NCBI GenBank assembly: GCA_025463135.1
Contig: JAOAPY010000049.1
Location: 62,001 to 126,000 of the forward strand
Source: Acidobacteriota bacterium
Lineage (GTDB): Bacteria; Acidobacteriota; Blastocatellia; Pyrinomonadales; Pyrinomonadaceae
DNA length: 64,000 bases
Direction of reading: 5' to 3'
The position numbers and the translations under genes are program-made. Every line of letters begins with the position of its first letter. The first letter of the stretch is position 1. Below are positions 1 through 10,800 of the stretch, one piece after another. The notes below the pieces were generated by a model. The model did no database searches. It was not told the DNA's origin and saw nothing but the letters and a program-made list of their open reading frames with translations.

Positions 1-581
1 TCATGCTTCCGGGGGATCGAGTTATCCATGGCTGATAAGTTTTATTTAGTCATCCCCGGAAGTTAGAATTCGTCCCCGAAAATGTTTTTGACCATCCTGT
101 TCATACTTTCCGATTTGGAGTAGAGGCGCGTTAGAGGATCGAGCTGCCAGGGCGTCAAATCCAAATTCCTCCCAAGCTGCTGGTAGGAAAAGAATGGTGA
201 CGTTACGAATCTGGCGCTTTTGCGAAGCGGGTTTCGTCCCTGGTCTTCGCGACGGAAGGCATCGAGGCGACTTCTGAAAGCAGTCGTAGTTTTCGCGATT
301 AGTAGAAGTTTTTTCGCTGGGAATTGGGTACCTGACAAAAGATTAGCTTTACGAGTCAGGATTGCGGGTCTTGTAAGGTACCTAAAAAAGAACGCGGAGC
401 GCCCTGTGGGGGGAACGCCCGCGTCATGAAGAGGACGCCGCGATTGGGGGCGATAGCGGCGTCCTTCTTCTTCTTAAAAAATGACCGAGTCGTTTCTCTA
501 ATTTCGCCACAAAGGTTTTTGCAGTCTGGCGAAAAATAGCTGACCCTCGAAAAGAAGAATGTCCCTCCCATCAAATCGGCT
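1..581. other. Gene-poor left edge
   Basis: I see no convincing gene here. A minus-strand reading frame of 91 codons (63-338) shows no recognisable family and has no clear ribosome binding site. An imperfect inverted repeat (about 6-17 with 52-62) lies at the very edge. A strong hairpin at 432-465 is listed separately. No promoter for the following kinase could be picked with confidence. A GG/GC pair near 534-546 resembles a sigma-54 site but has the wrong spacing. Confidence 0.4.
432..474 (+). terminator. Hairpin, possible rho-independent terminator
   Basis: A perfect 10-bp stem (AGGACGCCGC paired with GCGGCGTCCT, 432-441 with 456-465) encloses a 14-nt loop and is followed by a pyrimidine-rich run, TTCTTCTTCTT. 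The tail is not pure T, so terminator function is inferred. It would insulate the kinase operon starting at 582 from whatever lies to the left. Confidence 0.45.
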
Positions 582-3176
582 ATGCGATCCAGGCGATTTT
601 CGCTGTCGAATATTTCTATCCAGCACCGACTTCCGCTGCTGATCGGTTTATTGTTGCTCGGCATCCTCGTAGCCTCGACCTGGGCGTCGTATCTTGGGGT
701 AAGAGATGCGGCCCTCGAAGTTGGACATCAGCGGTTACTTAATCTTACTCAGCAGTTGGCGGGTCTATCGCAGCAGTCAACCGCGCTCCACCTTGGTAAA
801 ACCGTAGCCGTAGCGAACGACCCGGCGATTGTTGCCTATCTGCAGAATCCTTCGGATGCCGGCCGGCCAGCTGCGTTGGCAATCCTGCAGCACCTCAACG
901 CGGCTCCGGATCCAAATACGCTTCAAACCGAATTGTGGAAGTCTAACAACTCTCTCGTTCTGACGAATGTAGAGGCTTCCGCCCCGATTGGCGATCTCAA
1001 CGAGGACTTCAAACTGTGCGCGGTCGAGCCCTTCAAGGTCGTCGGACCGATTCGGCTCGCTAAGAGCCTGGTCGTCTATCCCACGATCGCGGCTGTCAAA
1101 GGTGTTTCCGGAAATGCGATCGGCTTTCTTGTTAGATGGCGGCAAATTTCATCCAATCCCGAGGCTCGCAAGCAACTTCAGAATCTGGTCGGCAACGAAG
1201 CGGCCCTTTACTTTGGCAGCACACGCGGTGACATCTGGACTGATCTGGATAAGGTTGTGCCGGAGCCTCCGTCAGGTTTTCAGGCGACCCAGCAAGCGAC
1301 TCGCTTCACTCGAAGTGGAACTTCGATTATGGCTTTGGGGCGCCCAATTCACGGTACCCCTTTCTTTGTTGTCGTCGAATTTCCGGAGCGCGTCTTTCTA
1401 GCTCATGCCACAGGCTTCCTGCGACGCGTCATCGTTATTGACGTGGCCTTGATTGTCCTGGGACTGGTGGGCAGTTTTGCGCTCAGCGGCAGTATCACAC
1501 GGCCCCTTCAATCTCTGACGGTGGCTGCAAAAAGAATTCGCGGCGGAGACTATTCCCAATCGGTTGATATCCAGCAGAAGGATGAACTTGGTGAGCTCGC
1601 CAGTGCCTTCAACTCGATGGTCATACGTTTGACGGCCTCACAAGAAGATCTCGAGCGGAAGATTGATGAGCTCAAACTGGTCCAAAAGGCTGCTGTGAAA
1701 TTAGCAGCGATCGTAGAGTCCTCGCATGATGCCATCGTCGGAAAGACTTTGGATGGCACTATTACCAGTTGGAATACGAGCGCGGAAAGACTGTATGGCT
1801 ACACTGAAGCAGAAATAGTGGGGCGTTCGATCACCCTCCTGTCGCCCCCGGAGCACAACGGTCAAGTCAAAGCAATTCTGGAAAGACTCACCCAGGGTGA
1901 AATTATTGATCATTTCGAAACCGAGCGCATTACCAAAACAGGCATGCGAATCGCGGTGTCGCTGGCCATCTCTCCGATTAGGGACGAGTCGGGCGCCGTC
2001 AGCGGATGGGCAACAATCGCCCGTGATATCAGCGAGCGCAGAAGAGTGGAGAGGGCGCTGCGTACCAGCGAGGGTCTGTATCGAACGCTCTTCGACTGTG
2101 CACCGTACGGCATAGTCATTGCCGACCCCGAGAGTTACTACATTGACGCCAATGCCACCATGTGCCGAATGCTTGGGTATACGCGCGCCGAATTGACCGA
2201 GCTACACGCCTCCGACATCGTTGCCCCGACGGAAATCGAGCAGATTGGGCCGGCGCTGAGTTTGATCAAAACCAAGTCTGATTATCATCGAGAATGGCAG
2301 TTCCGGCGTAAGGACGGTTCGCACTTCGCAGCAGATGTGGTCTCGACGATGATGCCCGACGGCAACCTGCTGGGAATGATCCGCGACATCAGTGATCGAA
2401 AACAAGCCGAAGCAGCGTTACAAACAAAAGCCGATGAGTTGACCGCGGCGACACAACAGCTTTGGCAGGCGTCAAAGCTGGCCACTATGGGCGAACTCGC
2501 CGCCAGCGTGGCGCACGAACTCAACAATCCGCTCGCGACAATCTCGCTACGGACCGAGGCGCTGCTCGAACGGTTGGCAGCCGACGATCCCCGCCGTCAG
2601 GCGCTCGATGTGATCGCGCGCGAGGTCGAGCGCATGGCAAGTCTGGTCCGCAATCTGTTGCTCTTCAGTCGTCGCAGCCATCCGCAGACTTCAACGGTAA
2701 ATCTGGGCGAAGAACTGACGAACTCTCATGATTTTATTCACTACCATATGCGCAGTCGCCGCATACATGTCGTCAAAGAGTTCGACCCGGCCCTGCCCAT
2801 GGTGCAAGCCGATCGCCAGCAATTGCGTCAGGTCTTTCTTAACCTCCTGACCAACGCAAGTGACGCCATGCCGGAAGGCGGGACCCTTACAGTTCGCGCG
2901 CGGCCTGGTTTCCTTTCAAGTGGGAGAGCAGCGGCTATCCTGGAATTTTCAGATACCGGCAGAGGCATCGAGCCGGAATTCCTGCCGAAACTTTTCGATT
3001 CTTTCTTCACGACGAAACCCGAAGGCAAAGGCACCGGCCTGGGATTGCCGATCTGTCGCCGGACTATTGAAGAACACCATGGAACGATCGTGGTTGAGAG
3101 TGAGCTGGGGATCGGGACCACGGTCCGCATCGCACTGCCGATCACCGAGACGGGAGGAAGTGCCGAGGTTGAGTAA
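582..3176 (+). CDS. Transmembrane sensor histidine kinase (HAMP-PAS-PAS-HisKA-HATPase)
   Basis: This 864-aa membrane sensor kinase should autophosphorylate and pass the phosphate to one of the receiver proteins encoded downstream. A membrane segment near residues 16-38 and another near 277-297 bracket an extracytoplasmic sensor region of about 240 residues. A HAMP linker, two PAS domains (about 375-490 and 495-610), a HisKA domain with the phospho-accepting His in VAHELNNP (about residue 644) and a HATPase domain with the G-box GKGTGLGLP follow. The ligand is unknown. The ATG at 582 has no strong Shine-Dalgarno but gives a complete first membrane helix. Its end overlaps the next gene by 8 bp, so the two are probably translationally coupled. 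Confidence 0.9.
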   Translation: MRSRRFSLSNISIQHRLPLLIGLLLLGILVASTWASYLGVRDAALEVGHQRLLNLTQQLAGLSQQSTALHLGKTVAVANDPAIVAYLQNPSDAGRPAALAILQHLNAAPDPNTLQTELWKSNNSLVLTNVEASAPIGDLNEDFKLCAVEPFKVVGPIRLAKSLVVYPTIAAVKGVSGNAIGFLVRWRQISSNPEARKQLQNLVGNEAALYFGSTRGDIWTDLDKVVPEPPSGFQATQQATRFTRSGTSIMALGRPIHGTPFFVVVEFPERVFLAHATGFLRRVIVIDVALIVLGLVGSFALSGSITRPLQSLTVAAKRIRGGDYSQSVDIQQKDELGELASAFNSMVIRLTASQEDLERKIDELKLVQKAAVKLAAIVESSHDAIVGKTLDGTITSWNTSAERLYGYTEAEIVGRSITLLSPPEHNGQVKAILERLTQGEIIDHFETERITKTGMRIAVSLAISPIRDESGAVSGWATIARDISERRRVERALRTSEGLYRTLFDCAPYGIVIADPESYYIDANATMCRMLGYTRAELTELHASDIVAPTEIEQIGPALSLIKTKSDYHREWQFRRKDGSHFAADVVSTMMPDGNLLGMIRDISDRKQAEAALQTKADELTAATQQLWQASKLATMGELAASVAHELNNPLATISLRTEALLERLAADDPRRQALDVIAREVERMASLVRNLLLFSRRSHPQTSTVNLGEELTNSHDFIHYHMRSRRIHVVKEFDPALPMVQADRQQLRQVFLNLLTNASDAMPEGGTLTVRARPGFLSSGRAAAILEFSDTGRGIEPEFLPKLFDSFFTTKPEGKGTGLGLPICRRTIEEHHGTIVVESELGIGTTVRIALPITETGGSAEVE

Positions 3177-6100
3177 TCACGTTCAAGAATCGGTAGGGAA
3201 CACCTCGAAGCTAAACGGCCGGCGATCGAGCGTGGCGGTGGGCGCCGTACTGGTCGTTGATGACGAGTTGGAGCTGCGAACAATCCTCTGCGAGGCGCTC
3301 GCGACCCAGGGTTTTGAGGTCCTGGGTTGCCCAACGGGCACTCAGGCGCTTGCTGAGTTGGAACAGAAGAATTTTGACATTCTGTTGACTGACTTGATGA
3401 TGCCCGAAATGGACGGTATCGCCTTACTGAAGTCCGCGCTGGAAATCGATCCTCATCTGGTCGGCATTGTCATGACCGGTCAGGGAACTATTCAGACCGC
3501 TGTCGACGCAATGCAGCTAGGGGCCTTTGACTATGTATTAAAGCCTTTCCGAATGCAGACGCTGATGCCCGTACTCACTCGGGCCATGAACACGCGGCGG
3601 TTGCATCTGGAAAATCTTCAGTTGCGAGAAACCCTGGCCATTTACGGCCTCTCGCAGACAATCGCTTTTACCCTCGATACGCAAACAGTGTTGAGTAAAC
3701 TTGCCGATGCCGCGCTGCAACAGAGCGATGCCGACGAAGTTTCGATCCTCTTGCCGACCAATGACGGCAGCGAGTTGTATGTGGCCGCGGTTCGGGGAGC
3801 CAGGAGGGAACGCCTGCTGGGAGAGCGCATTCCGTTCGATCAGAGTATAGCCAGTTGGGTCGCGCGCGAACGGGAACCGTTGATTTTGAATGGCGAGGTC
3901 CACGACGCTCGTTTTGTGGCGCTGTGGCCGCGGCCGGATATTCGCTCTTCAATTTCGGTGCCCATGCAGGTGGCAAACAAACTTGTCGGCGTGATCAATC
4001 TCAATGTAACCAGTCGCTTGCGGCCTTTTACTCTGGGCCAGATGAAAGCGCTTACCATCCTCGCCGGAACGGCGGCGGCTGCTCTTGAAACGGCCTCGTT
4101 GTACTCCCAGGTACGAAACGCCGAAAGGAATTATCGCTCGATCTTTGAGAATGCGGTCGAGGGGATTTTCCAATCCACACCAGAGGGAAAGTTTTTGTCG
4201 GTGAATCCGTCTCTGGCGCGCATCCTGGGTCACGAGTCCCCCGCGGCAGTGATTGCCACTGTTACGGATATCGCGAATCTTCTTTATGTCGATCCCATGC
4301 GTCGCGCGGCTGCGACGGACCTCCTGGAAGAAGGCCTCGCTGTTCAGGGCTACGAGTTCGAAGCTTATCGCGCTGACGGCACAAAAATCTGGCTCTCAGA
4401 AAATCGGCGTGCCATCAGGGACGAAAACGGCACAGTCACTTACTACGAAGGAACACTGGAGGACATCACAGAGCGAAAACGGATCGGAGAGGCGGAGCGG
4501 GAAATCCGGCAGCAGTACCAGGCCCTGGTGAATTCAATCGACGGTATTGTGTGGGAGCTTGATGCCAATACTTTCAGATTCACGTTCATCAGCGATCAGT
4601 CCCAGCGAATCCTCGGCTATGCACCCGATCAGTGGCTTGCGGAACCGACATTTTGGGCCGACCACCTGCACTCCGAGGACCGCCTTTGGGCGCCCGACTT
4701 CTGTCGCCGGGCCATCGCAAAACGGGAGAGTCACCAGTTGGACTACCGGATGGTCGCAGCGGATGGCCGCGTCGTTTGGTTGCGAGACTTTGTGACTATC
4801 GATGCTCGCGAGGCCACACACGTGCGGCTGCGCGGCGTGATGGTGGATATCACCGAGCGCAAGCAGGCTGAACAGGCTTTGGCCGAAAGCGAAAGTCGCA
4901 AAGATGCAATTCTCAAATCCGCACTCGATTGTGTAATCACGGTTGATCACGAAGGAAAGGTGATCGACTTCAACCCCTCCGCCGAGCAGACCTTTGGATA
5001 TTCAAGCAGCGAGGTAGTGGGAAAGCTCATGGTGGACCTGATCATTCCTGTCCGCACGCGCCCGTATCACCAGGCTGGATTTGCCCGCTACCTGGCTACG
5101 GGCACGTCCACAATACTGGGTAAGCGCATTGAAGTAGCGGCAATGCGCGCCGATGGCAGCGAGATTCCGATTGAATTGACGGTCACCGCGATTGGTGAAC
5201 TCCCCTATCCGACGTTTACATCCTTCATTCGCGATCTAACTGAGCGCATCCGCGCCGAAGAAGGGCTGCGCGAAAGCGAAGAACGATACAAAGGTCTGAC
5301 TGATTCCGCTTTCGATGGCGTAGTGATTCACAAGGATGGGGTGATCATGAGCACCAATCGGGCCTATGCGGAGATGTTCGGCTACAGCATTGAAGAACTG
5401 CTTGGCCATGACATTCTGGAACTCACTTCGCCCGAACAGAGAGAGCTTGTGCTATCCAAGTTTTCCGGTGACGACCCGCTGTATGAAGTCGTCGGTTTGC
5501 GTAAAGATGGAAGCCTTATCAACATTGAGGTCTCGCAGACAATCTGTCTTTACGAGGGTATGCCCGCGCTGCTGGCCGCTGTACGCGACATCACCGAACG
5601 TATTCTGGCGGAATCCGCCCTGCGCTTGAGTGAAGAGCGCTATCGGGACCTGGTAGAAAATGCTCACGATATTATTTATGAGCATGACTTACTTGGTAAC
5701 TACACTTCGGCCAACAAAGCCGGCCTGGAGATTACTGGGTACTCACTGGAGGAAACTCGTCAGCTAAACATTCAACAGACCGTCGCTCCGGAGTACCTCG
5801 AACAGGCGCGCGAAATGATCCGCCGCAAGCTGGAAGGTCAAACGGTCACGGCCTATGAAATGGAAATCGTGGCGAAGGATGGTAGTCGCGTGGCGGTGGA
5901 AGTAAACACCAGGCTGGTACTTCAGAACGGAGTGCCGGTGGGTGTGCAGGGCATCGCGCGCGATGTGACTGAGCGAAAACAGCTCGAAGAACAGCTGCGA
6001 CAATCGCAGAAACTTGAGGCTATTGGCCAGTTGGCGGGTGGGGTGGCTCATGATTTCAACAACCTCTTGACGGTAATCAGCGGCTATTCCGACCTGCTTT

Positions 6101-7140
6101 TGCGCCGGCTGCCGGCCGAGAGTCCTTTTCGCAGCAACGTTTCGGAAATCAAGAAGGCGGGTGACCGCGCTTCAGGATTGACACGGCAGTTGCTGGCCTT
6201 CAGCCGCAAGCAAATCTTGCAACCGAAGGTTCTGGATCTGAACACCGTCGTTTCGGATCTCGACAAGATGTTACGTCGTCTGATTGGCGAGGATGTGGAC
6301 CTGATGACCCTGACCGATCCTCAGTTGGGTCAGGTCAAGGCAGACCCGGGGCAGATCGAACAGGTAGTCGTGAATTTGGTAGTCAATGCGCGTGACGCTA
6401 TGACCAACGGCGGTGGCAAGGTGACCATTGAAACGTCTAATGCCACCTTAACTGAGGACTATGCGCAGCAGCATGCCCAGTGCGTCCCGGGAGCGTATGT
6501 GATGCTGGCCGTCAGTGATAACGGATCAGGCATCGATGCTTTGGTCCGAGATCGAATTTTCGAACCATTTTTTTCTACCAAGGGAGCGGGTAAAGGCACC
6601 GGATTGGGCCTGTCGACGGTCTATGGGATCGTTAAGCAAAGTGGGGGTCACATCTGGGTCTATAGCGAGATCGACAAGGGAACTACTTTCAAAATCTATT
6701 TGCCGCGGGTGGACGGCGGCGCCAACGGCGCTACTGATTATGAACAGAAAGGAGTCGCACCCGGAGGGAATGAAACGATCCTCCTGGTCGAGGACGAAGC
6801 GCAGGTGCGCCAGATTGCACAACAGATTTTGGAATCGCTGGGTTACCGTGTAATCGCCGCCGAAAACGGCGAGCAGGCTTTGACTATCGCTTCAGAGTAT
6901 CCCCATAACATAAATCTGATGGTTACCGACGTGGTTATGCCTCAGATGGGCGGCCGTGAACTTGTCGACCGTCTCAGTCCGCTGCGCGCGGACCTACGCG
7001 TAATCTTCATGTCAGGTTATACCGACGACGCGATCGTCCGTCATGGTCTAATGGACGATCGACTCGAGTTTATTCAAAAGCCTTTCACAGCGGATGCGCT
7101 GGCGCGAAAGGTACGTGCCACTCTCGACGCCGCGCGCTGA
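3169..7140 (+). CDS. Hybrid histidine kinase, REC-GAF-5xPAS-HisKA-HATPase-REC
   Basis: A soluble 1323-aa hybrid kinase without membrane segments. Domains in order: receiver with [10 protein letters not shown] (about 25-140), GAF (about 165-310), five PAS domains (about 318-935), HisKA with VAHDFNNLL (His near 961), HATPase with GKGTGLGLS, and a C-terminal receiver with [10 protein letters not shown]. It could accept phosphate from the preceding kinase on its N-terminal receiver and relay it internally. I place the start at TTG 3169, inside the stop region of the upstream gene. GGAGGAAG at 3153-3160 lies 8 nt upstream, and the receiver begins shortly after. The frame is open further upstream to 2860, but that part is a shadow of the first kinase. 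Confidence 0.88.
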   Translation: MSNHVQESVGNTSKLNGRRSSVAVGAVLVVDDELELRTILCEALATQGFEVLGCPTGTQALAELEQKNFDILLTDLMMPEMDGIALLKSALEIDPHLVGIVMTGQGTIQTAVDAMQLGAFDYVLKPFRMQTLMPVLTRAMNTRRLHLENLQLRETLAIYGLSQTIAFTLDTQTVLSKLADAALQQSDADEVSILLPTNDGSELYVAAVRGARRERLLGERIPFDQSIASWVAREREPLILNGEVHDARFVALWPRPDIRSSISVPMQVANKLVGVINLNVTSRLRPFTLGQMKALTILAGTAAAALETASLYSQVRNAERNYRSIFENAVEGIFQSTPEGKFLSVNPSLARILGHESPAAVIATVTDIANLLYVDPMRRAAATDLLEEGLAVQGYEFEAYRADGTKIWLSENRRAIRDENGTVTYYEGTLEDITERKRIGEAEREIRQQYQALVNSIDGIVWELDANTFRFTFISDQSQRILGYAPDQWLAEPTFWADHLHSEDRLWAPDFCRRAIAKRESHQLDYRMVAADGRVVWLRDFVTIDAREATHVRLRGVMVDITERKQAEQALAESESRKDAILKSALDCVITVDHEGKVIDFNPSAEQTFGYSSSEVVGKLMVDLIIPVRTRPYHQAGFARYLATGTSTILGKRIEVAAMRADGSEIPIELTVTAIGELPYPTFTSFIRDLTERIRAEEGLRESEERYKGLTDSAFDGVVIHKDGVIMSTNRAYAEMFGYSIEELLGHDILELTSPEQRELVLSKFSGDDPLYEVVGLRKDGSLINIEVSQTICLYEGMPALLAAVRDITERILAESALRLSEERYRDLVENAHDIIYEHDLLGNYTSANKAGLEITGYSLEETRQLNIQQTVAPEYLEQAREMIRRKLEGQTVTAYEMEIVAKDGSRVAVEVNTRLVLQNGVPVGVQGIARDVTERKQLEEQLRQSQKLEAIGQLAGGVAHDFNNLLTVISGYSDLLLRRLPAESPFRSNVSEIKKAGDRASGLTRQLLAFSRKQILQPKVLDLNTVVSDLDKMLRRLIGEDVDLMTLTDPQLGQVKADPGQIEQVVVNLVVNARDAMTNGGGKVTIETSNATLTEDYAQQHAQCVPGAYVMLAVSDNGSGIDALVRDRIFEPFFSTKGAGKGTGLGLSTVYGIVKQSGGHIWVYSEIDKGTTFKIYLPRVDGGANGATDYEQKGVAPGGNETILLVEDEAQVRQIAQQILESLGYRVIAAENGEQALTIASEYPHNINLMVTDVVMPQMGGRELVDRLSPLRADLRVIFMSGYTDDAIVRHGLMDDRLEFIQKPFTADALARKVRATLDAAR

Positions 7141-7149
7141 TTGTCCGTT

Positions 7150-8934
7150 ATGAAAAGCAAGTTGGAAATACCTGTTCAAAGGCCGACTATTCTGATCATC
7201 GATGACGAGGAACCTATCAGAAATCTTCTGGTGGAATTACTCCGCGCGAAATACGACTGCACCAGTGTGTCCTGTGCTGAAGACGCACTCAACGTTCTTA
7301 AGGGAGATGTGTTTGACATTGTCATCAGCGACATAAACATGGCGGATATCAGTGGACTCGAGCTTTTGCGGCACGTCCACAGCGACCGCCCGGATACCGT
7401 AGTGATAATGATTAGCGGTGGGCAGACCATCGAGTCGGCTATCGACGCAATACGCGGCGGGGCGTTTGACTACATAATGAAACCGCTGGACCTGAATCAC
7501 ATCGAAGCCGCTGTGGACCGCGCCTTACGTCATCACGTTCTGCTCACCCAAAAGCGAACTTACGAGAATAATCTCGAGGAGATGGTACGCGAGAGAACTA
7601 CTCGCATCGCGCACCTCGCCTACTATGACGACCTTACCGATTTGCCGAACCGGACCCTGTTTGTTGACCGTATCTCGCAGGCTTTGACACTTGCACAACG
7701 TCAACCGCAGCTGGTGGGTGTCATGCTGCTGTCCCTTGATCGCTTCAAAAAAATTAACGACACGCTGGGCCACCAGGAGGGCGATTTTTGTCTGGTTGAG
7801 GTTGCGAACCGGCTGCGTAAGTGCCTCAGGGAGGGCGACACTGTGGCCCGGTATGACAGCGATGAATTTGCCTTGCTGATATCTCAGGTCAAGGCTACCG
7901 AAGAGCTGGCCGATCTCTCTCTTGTGCTGGCCGAAGCGCTCAGGTCTCCTTTTTTCCTGGGAGGGCAGGAGGTCTACGTGACCGCCAGCTTCGGCATCAG
8001 CATTTTTCCGGACGATGGCACTGACGAGGATACAATTCTTAAAAATGCCGGCGCCGCCCTCTATCAGGCAAAAAAGGCCGGAGGTAACACGTATCGCTTC
8101 TACACCTCTGACATGAACGCTCGGGCAGTGAAGCGCCTGGCATTAGAGACGAGCCTGCGGAGGGCCATCGAAAACGAGGAGTTGGTTTTATTTTACCAGC
8201 CGCAGATCGACTACGAGACACACCTGGTGGTGGGCGCCGAGGCGCTGGTCCGCTGGCAACACCCCACCCTTGGATTACTTCCCCCATCGGAGTTCATACC
8301 ACTGGCCGAAGACACGGGACTTATTCTGCAACTGGGGAAATGGGTTATGCGCACTGCCTGCGCTGAAGCGTGCACCTGGCGGGCGTATGGCTTAGGCAAG
8401 ATGCGCGTTGCGGTGAACGTGTCCGCGCGCGAGTTTGGTCGATCGGATTTCTATGAAAGCATGGTTGAGATCCTGAACCAAACCGGTCTTGACGCCAGTT
8501 GCCTGGAATTAGAGTTAACAGAGACCACGATGATGCAAAACGCCGACGCCGCGGTGGAACTGCTAACCCGGATTCGCAAACTCGGTGTGAAGATTGCTCT
8601 CGATGATTTCGGCACCGGTTATTCATCGCTCAGTTATTTAAAGCGTCTACCCATCGATACCTTGAAGCTCGATCGGTCCTTTGTGGACGGATCCACCACT
8701 GATCCCAATGACGCCGCGCTGGTGGTGGCGGTAATCAAACTGGCGCATAGTTTTCGCCTTCAGGTAATTGCCGAAGGAGTGGAAACGGAGGAGCATCTGC
8801 GATTTCTGCGCCTTCTCGGATGCGATGGAGGGCAGGGCTACTTGTTTGGTAAACCTGTCCCCGCGGACGCTTTTCGGAATCTATTGGATCATGAGCTGGA
8901 CTACGCCAACGAAATACTCTTTTCAGTAACCTAG
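7150..8934 (+). CDS. Response regulator with degenerate GGDEF and intact EAL domain
   Basis: A 594-aa c-di-GMP regulator: receiver (about 12-125, phospho-Asp in ISDINMADISG), GGDEF-like domain (about 155-310) and EAL phosphodiesterase domain (about 330-580). The cyclase signature reads DSDEF instead of GGDEF (near residue 235), so cyclase activity is doubtful. The EAL domain keeps EALVRWQHP, ELTET, DDFGTGYSS, AEGVE and GGQGYLFG, as expected for an active enzyme cleaving c-di-GMP to pGpG. The gene begins within 12 bases of the previous stop. ATG 7150 is preferred over an in-frame TTG at 7141; neither has a strong ribosome binding site. Together with the PilZ gene at 11050 it suggests c-di-GMP control of the nearby polysaccharide genes. 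Confidence 0.88.
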   Translation: MKSKLEIPVQRPTILIIDDEEPIRNLLVELLRAKYDCTSVSCAEDALNVLKGDVFDIVISDINMADISGLELLRHVHSDRPDTVVIMISGGQTIESAIDAIRGGAFDYIMKPLDLNHIEAAVDRALRHHVLLTQKRTYENNLEEMVRERTTRIAHLAYYDDLTDLPNRTLFVDRISQALTLAQRQPQLVGVMLLSLDRFKKINDTLGHQEGDFCLVEVANRLRKCLREGDTVARYDSDEFALLISQVKATEELADLSLVLAEALRSPFFLGGQEVYVTASFGISIFPDDGTDEDTILKNAGAALYQAKKAGGNTYRFYTSDMNARAVKRLALETSLRRAIENEELVLFYQPQIDYETHLVVGAEALVRWQHPTLGLLPPSEFIPLAEDTGLILQLGKWVMRTACAEACTWRAYGLGKMRVAVNVSAREFGRSDFYESMVEILNQTGLDASCLELELTETTMMQNADAAVELLTRIRKLGVKIALDDFGTGYSSLSYLKRLPIDTLKLDRSFVDGSTTDPNDAALVVAVIKLAHSFRLQVIAEGVETEEHLRFLRLLGCDGGQGYLFGKPVPADAFRNLLDHELDYANEILFSVT

Positions 8935-8957
8935 CGTTGGATGCAGGGGTGAGCCGA

Positions 8958-10379
8958 ATGAAAAAAACTCTTCGCGCATTGGTAATCGATGACGATGCAC
9001 AGGTGCGCGGATTTGTGTCGGAAGTCTTACGGGGTGATGGTTGGGAAACCAGTGAAGCGGAATCGGCGGAACGGGCGTTTGAGTTGTCGCAGGAGCAGGA
9101 GTGGTCCGCGGTGTTCTGCGACGTCAAGCTGGGGGGCGCCGATGGGTTCAGCGTTCTGCACCGATTCAAAGAATACTCACCGGAAACAAAAGTCGTGTTG
9201 ATGACGGGGCACGGCAGTGCTGGTGGGGCGCTGGATGCGACGGCGTTCGGAGCGTATGACTATCTGCTAAAGCCCTTTGGCAGCGGTGAATTGGTAACTC
9301 TTTCCCAGGCGTTGCAGGAACAACTTGCCAATCGCCGCCTGGTTACGAGCGGTTCCAACAATTCCCCCGCTTACCAATCGGATATTGCGCTCGTGGGCCG
9401 AAGCGAAGTCTTCATTGAGGTGATGAAGCAGGTCGGTCGTGTAGCCGGCACCAATCTCCCGGTGCTGCTGACTGGCGAATCGGGCACGGGCAAGGAGGTG
9501 GTGGCGTCAGCCTTGCACCGTCGTAGCCGCCGGGCCGAAGAACCGTTTGTGCCGGTGAATTGTGGCGCCATCCCCGCCGAGCTGATCGAGTCAGAATTGT
9601 TTGGCCACGTAAAGGGCAGCTTTACCGGAGCGGATCGCGATCGTCGGGGCCTGTGGGAAGAAGCGGATGGCGGCACTGTTTTTCTTGATGAAATTACAGA
9701 GACTACCCCGGCTTTTCAGGTCAAGCTGCTCCGGGCGTTACAGGAGGGTGAGATTCGCCGCGTCGGCTCAAACCAGACGACACGCGTTGATGTGCGCATC
9801 ATAGCCGCAAGCAACCGCGACGTTGAGGCAGAAGTTGATGCGGGTAGATTTCGCAAAGACCTGTTCTACCGCCTGAACGCGGTCTCGATTGTTTTGCCGC
9901 CGCTGCGGGACCGGCTCGAGGATATTCTGCCCTTGGCCCGGACCTTTGCCGCGCGCGTCCATTCATTGAATCCAGTCGTCAGGTTTTCATCCGATGCCCT
10001 GATCCTGCTGGAACAGTACTCGTGGCCGGGGAACATTCGCGAGCTCGAAAACGCTATTGTGCGCGCGGCGGCAATGTGCGACGGAACGATTCGCGTGCAG
10101 GATCTGCCGGAACGGGTGCGCAGCAATGGGGTGAGTACCGGAACTGAGACCACCGCCACAGACGGCGGCGCTGTTGCAGAACAGGAGTGGCCCACCCTGG
10201 CCGTGATCGAAGGGCGGTATGTTTCGCGAGTGCTGGAGTACACCGGCGGCAATAAACAGGCCGCGGCTCGGGTCCTGGAAGTTGATCGCAAGACCCTCGA
10301 TCGCATGATCAAACGACACGGAATTGAACCCAGGAAGACCGATAGTTTGTGGACGCGAGAAAGAGCGGCGCAATCATAG
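8958..10379 (+). CDS. Sigma-54-dependent response regulator (NtrC family)
   Basis: A 473-aa transcriptional activator: N-terminal receiver (about 4-115, FCDVKLGGADG), AAA+ domain with Walker A GESGTGKE (near residue 173) and Walker B GGTVFLDEI, and a Fis-type helix-turn-helix at the C-terminus (GGNKQAAARVLEVDRKTLDR). The loop that contacts sigma-54, normally GAFTGA, reads GSFTGA. ATG 8958 is preceded by GGGGTGA at 8945-8951; an in-frame TTG at 8937 is less likely. As the last gene of the signalling set, it is the probable DNA-binding output of the two upstream kinases. Its targets are not visible; I found no good sigma-54 promoter in the window. Confidence 0.9.
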   Translation: MKKTLRALVIDDDAQVRGFVSEVLRGDGWETSEAESAERAFELSQEQEWSAVFCDVKLGGADGFSVLHRFKEYSPETKVVLMTGHGSAGGALDATAFGAYDYLLKPFGSGELVTLSQALQEQLANRRLVTSGSNNSPAYQSDIALVGRSEVFIEVMKQVGRVAGTNLPVLLTGESGTGKEVVASALHRRSRRAEEPFVPVNCGAIPAELIESELFGHVKGSFTGADRDRRGLWEEADGGTVFLDEITETTPAFQVKLLRALQEGEIRRVGSNQTTRVDVRIIAASNRDVEAEVDAGRFRKDLFYRLNAVSIVLPPLRDRLEDILPLARTFAARVHSLNPVVRFSSDALILLEQYSWPGNIRELENAIVRAAAMCDGTIRVQDLPERVRSNGVSTGTETTATDGGAVAEQEWPTLAVIEGRYVSRVLEYTGGNKQAAARVLEVDRKTLDRMIKRHGIEPRKTDSLWTRERAAQS

Positions 10380-10405
10380 AAGGCAGAATAGTTTTCCAAT
10401 GATCT

Positions 10406-10603
10406 GGCCCGAAGGGCCGGGATTCAATAGCCACGTTCGTGAGGGCGTGGAAAAGAATACCTTGCGATCGGTTGAGGGCCGAAGGGGCCGACACTTGTGC
10501 TGAGTTATCCTCCCTGTTACACACCTACCGGCGCTCACTAAATTTTTTTGAACTCATTCCACGTCCTTGCGGACGCGGCTACTGAATGCCGGCCCTTCGG
10601 GCC
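10406..10603. repeat. Palindromic element, GGCCCGAAGGGCC type
   Basis: Arms at 10406-10452 and 10557-10603 are imperfect inverted repeats. The outer part GGCCCGAAGGGCCGG is itself palindromic, followed by a shared TTCAATAGC/GCTACTGAA segment and a GGCGTGGAA/TTCCACGTC segment. The central 100 bases show no gene. It lies just after the regulator stop codon at 10379, so it may also end that transcript. Confidence 0.55.
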
Positions 10604-10651
10604 TCTAACCTTTCGGGGGCACTGATGGACTGATCGTCCGCGCTCCCTCCT

Positions 10652-10800
10652 CGCCTCGTAGAGGCGAAATGTTTATAGCACCCCATGAGTTTTGATAATG
10701 ACCGCTCCGTAGGAGCGAAATGTTTCTTCGTTGCGCTCCTACGGAGCGCAGGAAATAAATGATGCGCGCTTAGCTATAAACATTTAGCTCCTGCGGAGCG
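10652..10800. repeat. Palindromic element, GGAGCGAAATGTTTATAG family (copy 1)
   Basis: Outer arms (10652-10679 and 10773-10800) carry GAGGCGAAATGTTTATAGC and its inverse. Inside is a second pair, GCTCCGTAGGAGCGAAATG against GCGCTCCTACGGAGCGC. The same nested design recurs at 12831-13006, 18560-18742 and 53501-53655. No open reading frame is involved. Confidence 0.7.

Noticed and set aside
63-338. Minus-strand 91-codon open frame at the left edge
   Set aside because: No recognised family, no ribosome binding site, and the first 30 residues are low-quality. It could be a remnant, but I cannot support a gene.
525-550. Possible sigma-54 promoter before the kinase operon
   Set aside because: TGGC and GC elements are present but one base too close, and the rest of the consensus is absent. 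A similar TGGC at about 13808 before the polysaccharide genes lacks the GC element.
2860-3168. Long upstream extension of the second kinase frame
   Set aside because: It is the out-of-frame shadow of the first kinase's ATPase domain. TTG 3169 with GGAGGAAG upstream is the better start.
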